Notes under the pieces: model-generated
Seen by the model: the letters and a program-made list of their open reading frames with translations, nothing else
Databases searched by the model: none
Told to the model about the DNA's origin: nothing
Program-made: the position numbers and the translations under genes
Shown here: one piece after another, positions 50,861 through 63,062 of the stretch
Numbering within the stretch: position 1 is the first letter of the stretch
Layout of the letters: every line of letters starts with the position of its first letter
DNA from: Hepsetus odoe
Lineage: Eukaryota; Chordata; Actinopteri; Characiformes; Hepsetidae
Length of the DNA: 64,000 bases
Reading direction: 5' to 3'
NCBI GenBank assembly: GCA_017165825.1
Contig: CM029393.1
Coordinates: 5,422,596-5,486,595, forward strand

Positions 50861-53800
50861 GGTAACACAGAGGTCAGATTCCTTTAGTCATTTATCGTTT
50901 AACAGAAGTTATATCAGGCAGACGTTGATAAGTCATTCAGTGGATAGGTACATATATACATGCCCATATCCACTGTTAGGGCAATAATTAAGAAGTTTAA
51001 AGCAACCAGAGCTGTCTGGTTTAGGACACGTGCTTATTCTGCACCCACACACAGTGAGGAAGAGGGTGAGAGAGGCAAAAGGAAATGTAAAGGGTTAGAG
51101 ATTAGCAGAATATGTTGCTTTAAAGAAAACAGATCCTTTTCTTTCACCTAACAACACATATAAGAGCTTGAATCTTCCAGCAGTTAATTAACCACAAATA
51201 ACCCCGTCCATCTTCACCAAGAAGGAAACTGATATGATAAACAAGCATCTAACAGGAAACAACGGTCATTATACATATTATACATAATAATGTATTTGTT
51301 TTAAGATTTTTTAACATGAACCCTTAACAATGTAACCCTAACCTTAACCCGAGGAAACAAAAAAACAAACCACATTATATTTCCCTGTGACTCACACACG
51401 TTCAGACATACACGTTTCCATTCTCGATCCTCCGTTACCTTTTACTCCTTGCCTGGAGTGGCATGATCACTAGTGTTTCCGTTGTGTGCCATTCTCCAGT
51501 GCCTCTGCTGCCTTAACTGCATTAGCAGCAGTTTCACTCATTCATAAAGAAAACCACCCACACAGTGGAGAGTTAGCATATATTTATGTTTTATGAATGA
51601 ATAATGTAGAAGCCCGAGGCCAAGCATAAGACATCAAACTTGTGGGATCGGTGAAGGGTTATATATTTCCGCAGTCAATGAGGAAAATATTGAATGTTTT
51701 TCCATAAACAAATCTATTACCATCCACTACGCTCATATGGTATAGCTTTAATTAACGACTAATTCCATCACATGCACTCCATGGATTCTATCAAATCTAC
51801 CACTTAGAAGTAACTTTGCATTATAAGTTATAGCCATAATTACTGCACTGTTGTTAGATGTATATTAGTACTCAAATGTGTTCTACTGCAGGGTTTATAT
51901 CTGCAGTATGCATAATGAAAACATGTCAAAGCCATTCATAATTCATCACACCCTACATATAGCCATTAAGAGCTAGAAAATCATATTGTAAATCAAATAT
52001 GAACAGTGCTGTAGATAAGGCCTGGGTAGGTTTCTTGAAGCCGCGGGTCCCCTTAAGAACACATACGTTTTTGCTGGTGCATATTTTTCCACTTTAGTTT
52101 GGTGCATTAAGTTGCTGAAACAGAAGGGGCCTCCTGTCATCCCTGTCTGATAACGAAGCGCTTTACCGTTCCTTTTTCGCCGTCCTGCTCTCCATGTATA
52201 AATATGTATAATTCCGATAAGATTAATTGGATCGCCTAAGTACACAGAGGCAGAGCAGAGAGCAGACGGCCCGCTGCTGCTGCTGCGAATGTGCTCGGAG
52301 CCCTCGCAAGCCCAGCTAAAGTGCTTCTTTTCTCTTTTTTTTTTCTTCCCCGGGAACAAACTGCCTTCAATTAAAAAAGAGAATGGCTTCCCCACAGGTC
52401 CGGAGGAAAAGGAGCTGAGCGAATAGCTTTCACACTGTGACGATAAATAGCCCTGTTAAATTATTAAAGCCACTGCGAACATTCAATACAAAATGCTCAC
52501 CTCCTTCTTAAATAGGGGGAGAAAAATATATTTCCTCAAATTTCCACGCCTTTCCGTGCAAACTTTTATCGCTAATTGTGCTATTCAATTTTTTTTTTTC
52601 CTTTTTCTTCCCCAAGATATACTGCTGGAAGAAACAATCTCCACCCCCCAAGTTTTCAACCAGGTCACAGTTTAGCTTAACTGTGGCCTACTGCCAACAT
52701 AGCGCTGACACAAAGTGGGGGCTGCAAGGCTTCCTCCATTTGTTTTGGCAGCCTGTGCAAAAAAAAATTGTCCCAGCGACGCTGGTAAAAAATGAGCAGT
52801 ACCAGATCAGCCCTCCGCCCACTCTTTTCTGATGCTTCAGACCCAAACAGAAGACCACTCTTATAAATGATGGTCAAATTGTTGCAGCAAACATCGCTTC
52901 ATCATTAAGTTTGCTCCAAAAAACCTTCTTATGGCTTTTCTTCTTAAGTACTGTTAGCTTGAGGTGTACTTGAGAAGTACTCGATTCCGTTTTAGCCGAG
53001 TTTAGCATTGTGGTTTATCACCAGCCAACGACTACCTGGACATCAACCAACATGGCTTAATTTACTAACTGCCAATGATAATCTGGTAGTAAACAACTTG
53101 CAGTTTTGATATGAGGTGTTTCCCATTTCAGGGGTTGTGTCCTTCAAAGGATGGGGCTACAAAAGTGTGGCCTCATTAAATGAGACAGCAACATTGAATG
53201 AGATGGTCTGGTCTGTGCTCAAAGCCTTACTCTTGTTGCCAAGCAAGCTAGTGCCACAGTTATTACTAACAAACTAGCTACTAACTTCTACTTAAGTCAT
53301 TACCAGCATGCAATTAATCTTGGGATATGACAGGCTGCAAAGGATGGATCCGATGGATCCTACATTGCCATGAAATTGAAGGTAACATTGCTCTGTCATG
53401 TTTGAAGGTGCCCTAAAAATCGGAGGGCCTGGTTGTGTCTGGTTGTGAATTCATCTGCTTTCGAACGCAGCCTTCGAAAGACACCTAACCGACAATTTTC
53501 CTACTTTACCAGCTGACAAGGAATATCCCAATCTGCCTGTGTGCTGCTGATCACCACTTATGTTTTTTTATTGCTCAATGTGGCTGTAAATATTCCAAAC
53601 AAACACACTTTATCCCACTTGAATAAATCGTTATCAGATTTCAAACTGATTTGCTTTGGTATAATGAAAACCTGCTGGCTCTGGCTGGATAAGATTGGAA
53701 GACCCTTTTGTGTGCATTTCTTAGCTGCAGGCCCAAGCTTTCCCAAGGTTTTTTTTCTCTGTTCTAACCTCTGCCTGCCTTGGACTACTTTTTTTGGATT

Positions 53801-54473
53801 TACCTGTAATATGCTGTCATCCTGTTTCCTTACACGTGCCATGAGCTGTGACACTGAACTGAAGAATTGTTTCAATAAATGCAACTTGTGCATACACCAT
53901 ACCACTTCAGCTTTCCTCTGCCACACCAACCTGCTTCAGTTAAACCAGCTATCTGACCAATTCAGTCGATGTCAAAACACAGGAAGCAGGGTGAGCTGTG
54001 AAGAATGCCATAAAACAGTAAAACGGTGAAGGAGAGAGCGAGCAATAAACTCCCAATACAAATGGGAATTGATGTAGCAGATAAAGAGACCCAATGGAGA
54101 TATTAATGCCTGTAATACGGAGGACTGGAGAATAGTCCATCATTTCTGCTTATGCCACTCCTTCCCTGATAAACTGTTATGAGAGAGATGTGCTGTAGGT
54201 TCGCAGTAACTGCTCCGAGGGCTCGTGAATGGGCTTTTAAAATGATTTCACAGATTAAGTGGTTATTGTTGCAAAGAAATGTATCAACCTTTAATGATTC
54301 CTTGTCGCGATAAACTTCATAATGTCATAGCACAAAGAAGTACATGCAAAGTGTTGTGTGCAAATTATTTTTTGTGTTTTAAATGTAAATCTCACCAGAA
54401 TATTTTTATAGTTAAAGGGAGCTTTGTGTCTTTTAGACCGCTGTTCCAAGTACACATGAAAATATTATCCTCA

Positions 54474-54493
54474 TTTTTCCCTCTCCTTCTGTT

Positions 54494-54570
<77 letters not shown>

Positions 54571-54576
54571 ACGCAG
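54474..54576 (+). promoter_or_regulatory. camta1: Splice acceptor with (CT)n microsatellite as polypyrimidine tract
   Basis: About 100 nt of nearly pure pyrimidine ends at the AG before the CG-1 core exon. Roughly 54494-54562 is (CT)n with a single ttt interruption, followed by ttgtctctctacgcag. Ordinary polypyrimidine tracts are 15-40 nt. Here a length-variable microsatellite supplies the binding site for U2AF and, since CUCUCU is a PTB-preferred motif, probably for PTB. The branch point must lie either 5' of the repeat or in the few adenines near 54460-54480. The sequence is seen directly; the regulatory effect is inferred. Confidence 0.8.
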
Positions 54577-54712
54577 GCCACAGAATGGGTCTATGATCTT
54601 GTACAACAGGAAGAAGGTGAAGTACAGGAAAGATGGCTACTGCTGGAAGAAAAGAAAAGATGGCAAGACCACGCGGGAAGATCACATGAAGCTGAAAGTG
54701 CAGGGCGTGGAG
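54577..54712 (+). CDS. camta1: CAMTA1 internal exon, basic core of the CG-1 DNA-binding domain
   Basis: Internal coding exon of 136 nt between the acceptor tctctacgcag and the donor gtaaaa. Its first base completes the Arg codon begun in the exon at 11251, then 45 codons follow: PQNGSMILYNRKKVKYRKDG, YCWKKRKDGKTTREDHMKLK, VQGVE. The very basic KKVKYRKDG and WKKRKDGK stretches are hallmarks of CG-1 and supply DNA-contacting and nuclear-localisation-like residues. SMILYN, GYCWKK and QGVE favour CAMTA1; CAMTA2 has SIILYN, GYLWKK and QGME as I remember it. The exon ends in phase 0, and the expected continuation CLYGCYVHSS was not found downstream, so that exon lies beyond the window. The acceptor is preceded by an exceptional (CT)n tract, annotated separately. 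Skipping this exon alone shifts the frame (136 = 3 x 45 + 1). Skipping it together with the exon at 11251 would be frame-neutral. Confidence 0.96.
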
Positions 54713-56400
54713 GTAAAATGGGCTGTTCTCTTCACCACAGTGCTGTCAACTCGCACACAGACCCCGGGGCTTACACTCATCCTCTGGTCCTCTGGCCACC
54801 TATGTGAGCCTATGTGAGCATAAGGGCTATATAGCATTTTACCCTGTTAAGTTGAAACAAACTCCAGATTGTTCAGGGATATGCTTGTTTACAGCTTATT
54901 CACATAGAGTGTCTATCCCCAACCACATTTTTCAAGAAGCATGAATTTCAGAACCGCTCACTGCCTTAGTCTGATCAGAACTCTGAACCTGTTCTAAAAC
55001 ATCCCAGCTGTTTTGCTGTGTGTCCACTGAGCCATGTGTGTTTAAACTCTCTAAACCTGCTGCTGAAGCCCAGACAAGTGTTTTTTTTTTTTTTTTCCAT
55101 TACTGATCATAACAAAACTGCAGTAAACTCCCAGCACTCATACTGAACTCTGTTAGAAGAGAAGAAAAAGTTAAAGAGAAAAAAGAAGAGAGAAAAAAAT
55201 GTTCTCTAGTCACCTGTTAACCTCTCCAAACCCAGCGATTAGTATGTGGGCCAACACTTCGGCTGTGATCTCTCATAAAGACAACTTACAAGATCTCACT
55301 GGACAAATGTAGTCACAAAAATCATTCTTCTTGAATAGTTACACATCCCCGTTCCTTAATAACAACACGAAGCAAGCGGAAGGGCTAATGTGACTGCATG
55401 TTTATGCGAGACAGTGTTTCATTACACAGGCATCTAAATATCTGATTGCATTTTTATTGTCTTGAATGACAAGATTCAATATCAGCTCTGAGATTAAAAC
55501 CCACACACACTCCTGTCCTCTGTTGACATCTCTTATATTAGCACCTGATACATTATTAACCAATGAATGAGCAATATATGTAATTATCGTTGTTGATTTA
55601 AAATTTAATTTACAGTTCTTAGACTGGATTCCACCCACTGTATCTTCCAGGTATTGAGAACTAGTAGACAAATGTTGTGCTTGTAGTCCTGTTAACTTGC
55701 TGACTCATGTCATATGCTGTCATTAGTTGTAAAGACAGATTATTTCCAGTAAATTCATAGTGTTAATTTACCATTAGTTGCAATTTTCCCAACAGACATT
55801 GTGTTTAATCACGTCGGCGGCACAGTTATTGCAATGCACACAATCTACCATGACGACTCTTGACCGCCTGTGAGAATATGCCGTGACGTCTTTATCGTAC
55901 GGTTGGTTCAGTGTAATGCACCAAGATTTAATGGCTGTTTCATTTACCTACACTTTTATAAGAAAAACATTTAACACAACAAAAATATCCATTATAAGGT
56001 GTTATGCATTATCACTATCACGCCAGACTTCCCATATCAGGGCATCTTTCTCTAATGTGTGAGCTCAAACCCCTTTAAATGAAGATTGGTAATAAAAGAA
56101 TGGCTCCAGTGCCCATGTTCTTTCTCACTGGCTCTAATAGAGATAAATGCCAGAACATTGCTGCTTTAATACCATGATCGAGCAGACACTGAACGACACA
56201 GCTCTACCACGCCGACACTGTCCAACACTTACAGCTCGCAGCCCTCAGTGCCACTGGTTCTGGCCCAGCACAGTTTAATTTCTGCATTCATTTGCTGTGA
56301 CCAAAACACTGGGGAGAAAAACTGCAGCCAGTCGAAAAACTGCTTAAAGCCTCTTTTGTCACTTTTGTACAGCCAACCTGCTACATGCAAATCCTTGCAT

Positions 56401-56407
56401 GCACACA

Positions 56408-56450
<43 letters not shown>
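56401..56450 (+). repeat. (CA)n microsatellite
   Basis: CA run with aaac interruptions near both ends. Confidence 0.95.
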
Positions 56451-56451
<1 letters not shown>

Positions 56452-57065
56452 TGCATACAAACAACTTATGTCAACTGACACCTTTTGAAATAAGCCTTTT
56501 ATATTTAGGTTTATATCAGTTGTCATGAAGGGCTTATGTAGGTCATGAAACCCTAGGAATATTGGCCTTCAGCGAAGTGTTACTGCATTTTTTTTTAGTC
56601 TAGGATTAGAATTAATGTCTGAGAGAAGTAGCTGTGATCCTAATATCTATGAACGTTTTCCTAGCTGTGACGTAATTCTAGTCTGAGTTCAGAATTGCTC
56701 CCTTTTTTTAAATATGCTACTTAGAAGCCTTTTTGCAGTCATATAGTTCAGTGTACCAGACCTGCAGTTATGATCAGTCCAACATCAACACAGCATGGTC
56801 AACGTCAGTGAGGAGTTTTGGTGGTTTATTGGTGTGGCAAACATGAGTAAAAAGATCTTTATTTGCACAAAGGGGTTAAGATGAAGGGCTTGGTGAGGGC
56901 AGTGTCAGAGTAAGTGAATTGCAAGGTGAAAAATCAGGACTGGTTGGATGTGTGGGAAGAGACCTTTGTAGTCCCTGTGTGTGATGTGATTGGCTCCAAA
57001 GAAGGCCTTCGTCTTTCATTCCTTCAGTCTTCTTGTGTAGTGAGAGAGTGTTAGAAACAGAAAGT

Positions 57066-57290
57066 CCATTATCTGCCGCTTGTCCCAAACAGGGTCGCGG
57101 GGGGGCACACAGGGCGAGGACAGGGGACACACCCTGGACAGGTCGCCAGCCCATCACAGGGAGGAGCGGGACGGGGACGGCACCTTGCTCAAGGGTACCT
57201 CAGGGCAACCCACTGGGAAGGGGTTTGAACCCCCCGATCCTCCGATCATGAGGCCAACGCCCTAACCACTAGGCCACCGCTGCCCCTAAA
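57066..57290 (-). repeat. tRNA-derived SINE, family B
   Basis: Plus-strand order: ccattatctgccgcttgtcc, cagggtcgcggggg, acaccctggacaggtcgcca, cacagggaggagc, then the shared head ggtacctt... region, gtttgaacccc (B box, minus strand) and ccactaggccaccgctgccc. It has the same composition and the same junction as the copy at 40204, which shows that the head-tail combination was amplified as one unit. Confidence 0.75.
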
Positions 57291-59027
57291 CAGAAAGTCA
57301 TTAGTGTGATTAGTTGAGAGAGTGCTATATGGCGTCGATCTCCCTTAGACCATCTAAAAATGCTCCTGGAGCTTCAGCACCACGGACAGCGGTGTGTGGT
57401 CTGGTATACATGCAAATATAGTCTAGATCTAGAAAATGAGAGTAATGTGCTGTGTATGTGTTTTTTGTCATTTTGTCTGTGATCCCATCAAAGAAGGTCA
57501 TAGACATTAGAGGACATTAGAGCAGTTTTTAAAATCCAAATCAGTTTTAAATGGTGTTTTCTTCTTTCTATAAAGCAGTAAAATACATTAGCACAGGAGT
57601 CATTCAGCTGGAAGAGACAGAGTCTGTATGTTTCCTCTGTGCAAGAAGCAAAGACAAAAAAAGCCTACGGGTATGTTTGAGTGAAGAGACACAGGGAAGG
57701 AGGTGAGGGAAAGAGAGAGAGAGAGAGACGGATGGATGAGTTCAAATGAAAAAGTATAAAGCCTCATCTTGGTCGCATTTTATTGACCTCTGCTGTTGTT
57801 TACCAGAGCACTTATTGAAGGGTGAAAATCGATTAACCGAGGCCTTCTCGCGCTCCCTTTCTGCGCCCATTCCCCCAGCCCTACCTGCCCTACCCTTGCC
57901 CTTCGTTCATATCCCTCCTTTTTCTCCATGTGCTCCAATAAAGGTCTCTGTCATATCACTCTCCGTCATCTATTTAGCAAACACTGGGTTGACCACAGTA
58001 GCTATGAAATCAGCAGCATTGAAAAAGCCCTTAATCTAAAGTTATTTAGATTTTCTGACATGCTTGGTTCACACCACATAATTATTTGTGTAATATTAAT
58101 AAGTATTACTATTATATTGTGATTAATTGCATAAATTACAGGGTGATACCTGATGAGTGACATTTAATATAGTTTATATTCTTGATTGAATTTGGGTTAG
58201 AAAACAAATATTTCATTAAATATAAAGTATAATAACATTTCTCCACTTCTGCTTGCAAGCACACATATCGTAACAATTGAAAGTTTGCAATCCGCACAGA
58301 TCATTTTAAATAAATGACAGAAACATACTTCTGGTGTCACCTGTGATAACTTCGATATGTAGGAGTACTTTAATGAAATCTGCCCTTCAGTAAAGTTGTG
58401 GTTTTTTGAAGATTAGTTAAGCACAACCGTCCAGCCGTGAGTTCAGTTAGATGGAAGTTAAATGGAGTTACATAAGCTGAACAGAGGTGTGAATGGACAA
58501 GGTCACATGGTCTTCTCAGCTGGAATTGAGGCCCAGAATAAGGAAAGCTGCTGTATAACTATAAACTTAAGCGTAACGCTCAAACCCTTTGACCTTTCAT
58601 TGTTGAATTTTTCTCTTTATCGATTTTAGTGTCCTGTTACTGTCTGTCCTGATAAGGGTCACGTTTCAAAGAGCTCAGCTTTTATTACAATGTAAATAAT
58701 CATCATTGTCTTTAAAGATCCCACGCTACTGTTGTGTTTTATTATTTTCTTTCTTATTTTCTTAGGATGTTTGTCAGTTGATGGAAAAAAGTGATGGATT
58801 TACCTCATTTTTAGCATTTGTTGCTGTGCCTGCTTATAACTTCCACACGAGAGAGCAAAGCTTTGTCGCAAATACGCTGATTCATCAGAAACATAGGTTT
58901 ATATACAGAAACATAGTGAATTCAGAATAATATTTTTGATTATTTTTACTAATTGACTGGTGAGTGAACATTACATTTTGAAACTTTAACAGTGTTTATG
59001 TGCTACATTGTGTTTATTAAGTGAAAG

Positions 59028-59200
59028 TTACTATTCTTGTCTTTGTGAAACACAGCACAGCGCAGTGAACCACAACGAAATTACACCCCTGGGTTTCATC
59101 CATACACACACACGTGCAGCAGGGGGCAGCTATTGAAAGCACCCCAGGAGCAGTGGTGGGGATGGTACCTTGCTCAAGGGTACCGTACCGTTCTAACAAC
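59028..59200 (-). repeat. tRNA-derived SINE, family A, fragment
   Basis: The tail and body are present: aaagttactattcttgtc, gcagtgaaccacaacgaaat, cacacacgtgcagcaggggg, ggtaccttgctcaagggtac. The sequence departs from the family where the tRNA-like head should begin, so the copy lacks its promoter. Confidence 0.72.
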
Positions 59201-60179
59201 CGCTTTCAATTAGACAGCCCTTAACCAAAGTGTAAAAAAAAAAAAAACTGATGGGTGTTATTACACTTTCCTTAATGTGCTGTGCCACTCTTATACTTCC
59301 CCTGCTCTCAGCCACACTCAGGCCAAAACAACAATCCCACAATCACACGCAACCCAGAGACCTGTGAGAGTGAGACAGAGCTTGTGACAGATGTGGTTTA
59401 GCCGTGTGAGCTGCTAGAGTCGCCTGGAGACTCCTTGGCTAAACCAACAGGAATAAATCAAGGCCATTAGCATGGCTGCTAACGGCTAGAGGAGAGCAGA
59501 AAACTATAAAAGACACCCATTTCTCAGCGCAGAGTGAGCAATACAGACAACAAAAAGAAAGATAGAGAGAGAAAGAGCAAGAGAGTGGATGTTCATCATT
59601 CTTCATCATCCACTATAACTCCAATGAACAAAAATCTTTACCGAATCATCTTGTTCTTAGTGTTTTTGACAGTGACGGAACAGCATTCAGCACCAGAGAT
59701 CTTGTTGGCCTAATTGGAGCTGGAAATCATCCTGGGATGTTTGAGCCTGCATAATCGCAAAGGTTGTTTTTTGTCATTTATAGCTAAAACAGAAGAACTC
59801 GTCTTCACCACAAGATTTTTCCCCTTTTGAAAGAAAAATAGTGGAATTTTTTTCAGATCAGAATGAAGCCTCATGTCTGCTTCTGGCAGTGAAGAGGCTC
59901 ATCTCTACACCGGTAATAAATACTGCTCAAGCAACAGGGAAGTTGTGATGACATCTTGCAGTCTTGCAGCACTCTCACACAGCAATGAAGGTCATTGTCC
60001 GTGCAATATCAGGGAATAGATGACTCAGTGTAGACTTACAGCTCAGCACTTCCTCCTCTATTTATTTCTTTCTATCAGCAAGTCTCTCCTCAATCTCTGC
60101 TGAAATGAATGAGCAATGAATGGCAGGTAGGAGGATGAAGCTCAGAGTCCCTGGTGTGGGAGCAGGAGAGAGATTGAGA

Positions 60180-60194
60180 GATTGAGAGAGAGAA

Positions 60195-60250
<56 letters not shown>
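60180..60250 (+). repeat. (GA)n microsatellite
   Basis: GA run of about 48 bp preceded by gattgagagattgagagaga and an aaagaag interruption. Confidence 0.95.
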
Positions 60251-60253
<3 letters not shown>

Positions 60254-60465
60254 TCTGAGGAGTCTGAGTAGTAATAAAATCAAACCAAATCCAGTAGAAA
60301 CTTTGTGAAAGATTTAGACAACCAAGGAGGATTCCTCCCAAGGACAAGGGAAAAAGTGAAGAAAAGAAAAGAAAAAAAAACCAGAAAAGAGATGAGATGA
60401 AAGAAAAGAGAAGGAATGAGAAAATTAGCAAAGGATGAAACTGAAGGAGATACGAGGAACAAACA

Positions 60466-60516
60466 GAGAAGAGAAGAGAAGAGAAGAGAAGAGAAGAGAA
60501 GAGAAGAGAAGAGAAA
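60466..60516 (+). repeat. (GAGAA)n pentanucleotide repeat
   Basis: About ten perfect tandem GAGAA units, 215 bp after the (GA)n tract. Confidence 0.95.
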
Positions 60517-61984
60517 AATGGGAATTAATGTCAGCGCACTGGGATATCCCAGGTCTGAGCAAAAAAAACATGGTGGCTGATAAAACTGGAGGCTGTCAGC
60601 TTGCGTTTGTCACTGCATGTTTACTCACACTTTCTCTCTCTGCTTTCCTTCTTCTCTGGATTTGCTTCTTCAGTCCCCTTTCACTCATATTCACCTCCGG
60701 CTCTGGACATAAAATTTAGTATTATACATTTGTCAGATCTAATTTTGGCAAGAGGAGTGAAACAAGAGAAGGAAAACAAAACCGTTTTTAGGTGCATATG
60801 AAAATTAAAAAAGCAAGCAGAGGAGCTGGGAATGTAATTTTTATGGACTTCTTCAATTTTTTTTATTCATTTGTTGTGGGTTACAAATACAAACATGCAA
60901 TCAGGGGCCACGTGTCTGCAATTCTATGATTTTACCCAACCAGGTGTCAAGTTGAGCTGCTCTACCTTGTATTAGACATTTGCACCGCTATTAGTATCGG
61001 AATTGTGTTACACGTTTTATTACAAACGTTTTAACTGCATTCAATTCATATTATCCCACATTTCTCCTAAAAAACATTACTATGCATAACATGACACCCC
61101 AGGCCTTTAGAGACCATGTGTTTTGATCAGAAGAGTAAATTAGGCAGGATTAGATACCTTTTTCTCTCTGCAAATGCACCTGCTAATAAATTGTTATTTT
61201 TTCTGGGCCGATTCCATAAAATATGTCAGATCCTTTATTTATCCCGTGCTCCAGCTGTTTCCAAAGCGCTTAAGAATAAAGAAACATTTGTTTTTACTGC
61301 TGGAATCATCATATTCAGCAATCCATCCACTTTCTCCTTCTTATCTTTTTCACATTAGCCTTTTATCTGATTTTGAAATCTTCTGCGGTTCATCCGACGT
61401 CAATAATTGATCGGAAGAAAATCAATCGTGGTGGGAGGCCCGTTTGATGGACATGTGCCTCCTCCCCCATTCTCCTCAACTCTATGTGTACATGGATTAT
61501 TTATCTCTTCTCAAGGCCTACGCAGCTTCTGCATTATTTACAGGGTAAAGGCTGGAGAGGTAATTTGCTGGAGCGTTACGTTCAGTAAACGTAGCGTGAG
61601 TCTTCAGCTACGATTGTCCTGTGATGACTCAGTGGAGAGAGTGTATTTGTCTGGTTCTTTATGTAAGCGGGGTAATCTCACAGTGGGGGTCATTACAAAC
61701 GGGTAGCAACAAAAGAGATGATTATTGGAAGAGTCAGCGGCCGTACACAAGGCCGGCTGCGGAGTATGTGAGGCAGCTTGGCCCTCCACTCAGCTCTCCT
61801 CACGTATGCCCACTCTCAGTTTCCTGTCTTTTGTGTACCTTCTTAGTTTATCTTTTTTTATTTTCTTCTTTCGCTTTTTTTCGCCCTTAGCTGTGAACAT
61901 AGACTGCTTTTTCGTACCTCATATGCTATTCTTGCTGAATAATCCATTTTAAAGCTCTGAGCTGGAGCCTTTGGTTTATGTGAC

Positions 61985-62012
61985 TCACACACACACACAC
62001 ACACACACACAC
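61985..62012 (+). repeat. (CA)n microsatellite
   Basis: Perfect CA run of about 14 units. Confidence 0.93.
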
Positions 62013-62227
62013 AATTACGCAGACGATGCCTAGAGACTGGATCGATACTCCACTCTCTTCCTGCAAGGGCTGCTGAAGGAGGCATTGAGATCACTCTTGG
62101 CCCGGGGCCAAAACGTCTTTTATCCTTCAAAGTGTTTGTGTGGCCTTCTAGTATCGACACAGCAGTGTGTACCTTGTCTGACGTATAATATTGAGTGTGT
62201 GATCGCACGTGCATGCTTCTGTGCTGT

Positions 62228-62276
62228 GGGCAGATTGGGTGTGTGCGCACGCGTGTGTGTGTGTGTGTGTGGGGGG
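62228..62276 (+). repeat. (TG)n microsatellite, imperfect
   Basis: Tgtgtgcgcacgcgtgtg grading into perfect TG and a final run of seven G. Confidence 0.9.
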
Positions 62277-62854
62277 GTGTTTGCACTCTTGATTGAGTGG
62301 CGTACAAGATAGAGAATGGAGGAAGAGTGTATACACATTCATGCAGGCATGTGTGCAGATGGAAGAGGAAAGAGAGTGAGGTGTGTGTACACAGAATCAT
62401 TTCTTATCTGCTGTGAATTTATTGCAAGTGTCAGTGTAATAGATTCCATGAAGTTCCAGGCCCTACGGTTCACATCTGAACTGCTGTACACAAATCTGCT
62501 ATTCATCAAACACAGAGCTGTATAGGAGAGCTATATATCGCTTTGCTGATGAAATCAGCCAACATTAACTCTTGAAAGTCAAGCCTTGTAGCACTGTGTA
62601 AAACTTTTGAGCCAACTCTCATTTCTCCAAGCATCCTGGACTGACAATGTTTTTGGCTCTCTTTTTCAGTCCCTGCATCTGACCAGTGTGTTTATTATCG
62701 TTTATGTCACAAAGTGACTGAAGTATGACTCTTCCAGGCAGAGTTTAGCTATTTATCTTAAGACACGAAGCAGTGAAGAAACAGGCACAGATGATTCAAG
62801 ATAATCAGATCAGCGATTAGTGCGCTGGTTATGCTGAGTGGTTGGAACCTTTAG

Positions 62855-63062
62855 GCACCAGGCGTCTTCAGTTTGCTCTGGTTTCCTCCCAAAGACATGT
62901 ACGTCAAATGGCTTGGAGATGCAAAATTGCCCGGTAGGACTGAGTGTGTTTGTCTGTTTGTCTGCCCTTGGATGGACTGTCCATTGGCCCTGGTAAGGAA
63001 CAGCAGAAAAGGAATGGATGGGTGGATGAATGGATGGATGGATGGATGGGATGGATGGGATT
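62855..63062 (+). repeat. LINE-tail-like repeat ending in (GGAT)n
   Basis: Landmarks: tttgctctggtttcctccca, aagacatgtacgtcaaatgg, cttggagatgcaaaattgcc, ctgcccttggatggactgtc, then ggaatggatgggtggatgaa and (GGAT)n. The gtttcctccca...aagacatg and 'gatggact' order is typical of the 3' region of a frequent fish repeat that terminates in GGAT/TGAA-type tandem tails. Confidence 0.6.

Noticed and set aside
51318..51352. Interstitial telomere-like repeat (aaccctaaccttaaccc)
   Set aside because: Only two or three degenerate units; too short to call.
53541..54029. 162-codon plus-strand frame (and a 123-codon frame opposite)
   Set aside because: It is the longest frame outside simple repeat, but no recognisable family or splice context supports it, and roughly one frame of this length is expected by chance in 64 kb of this composition.
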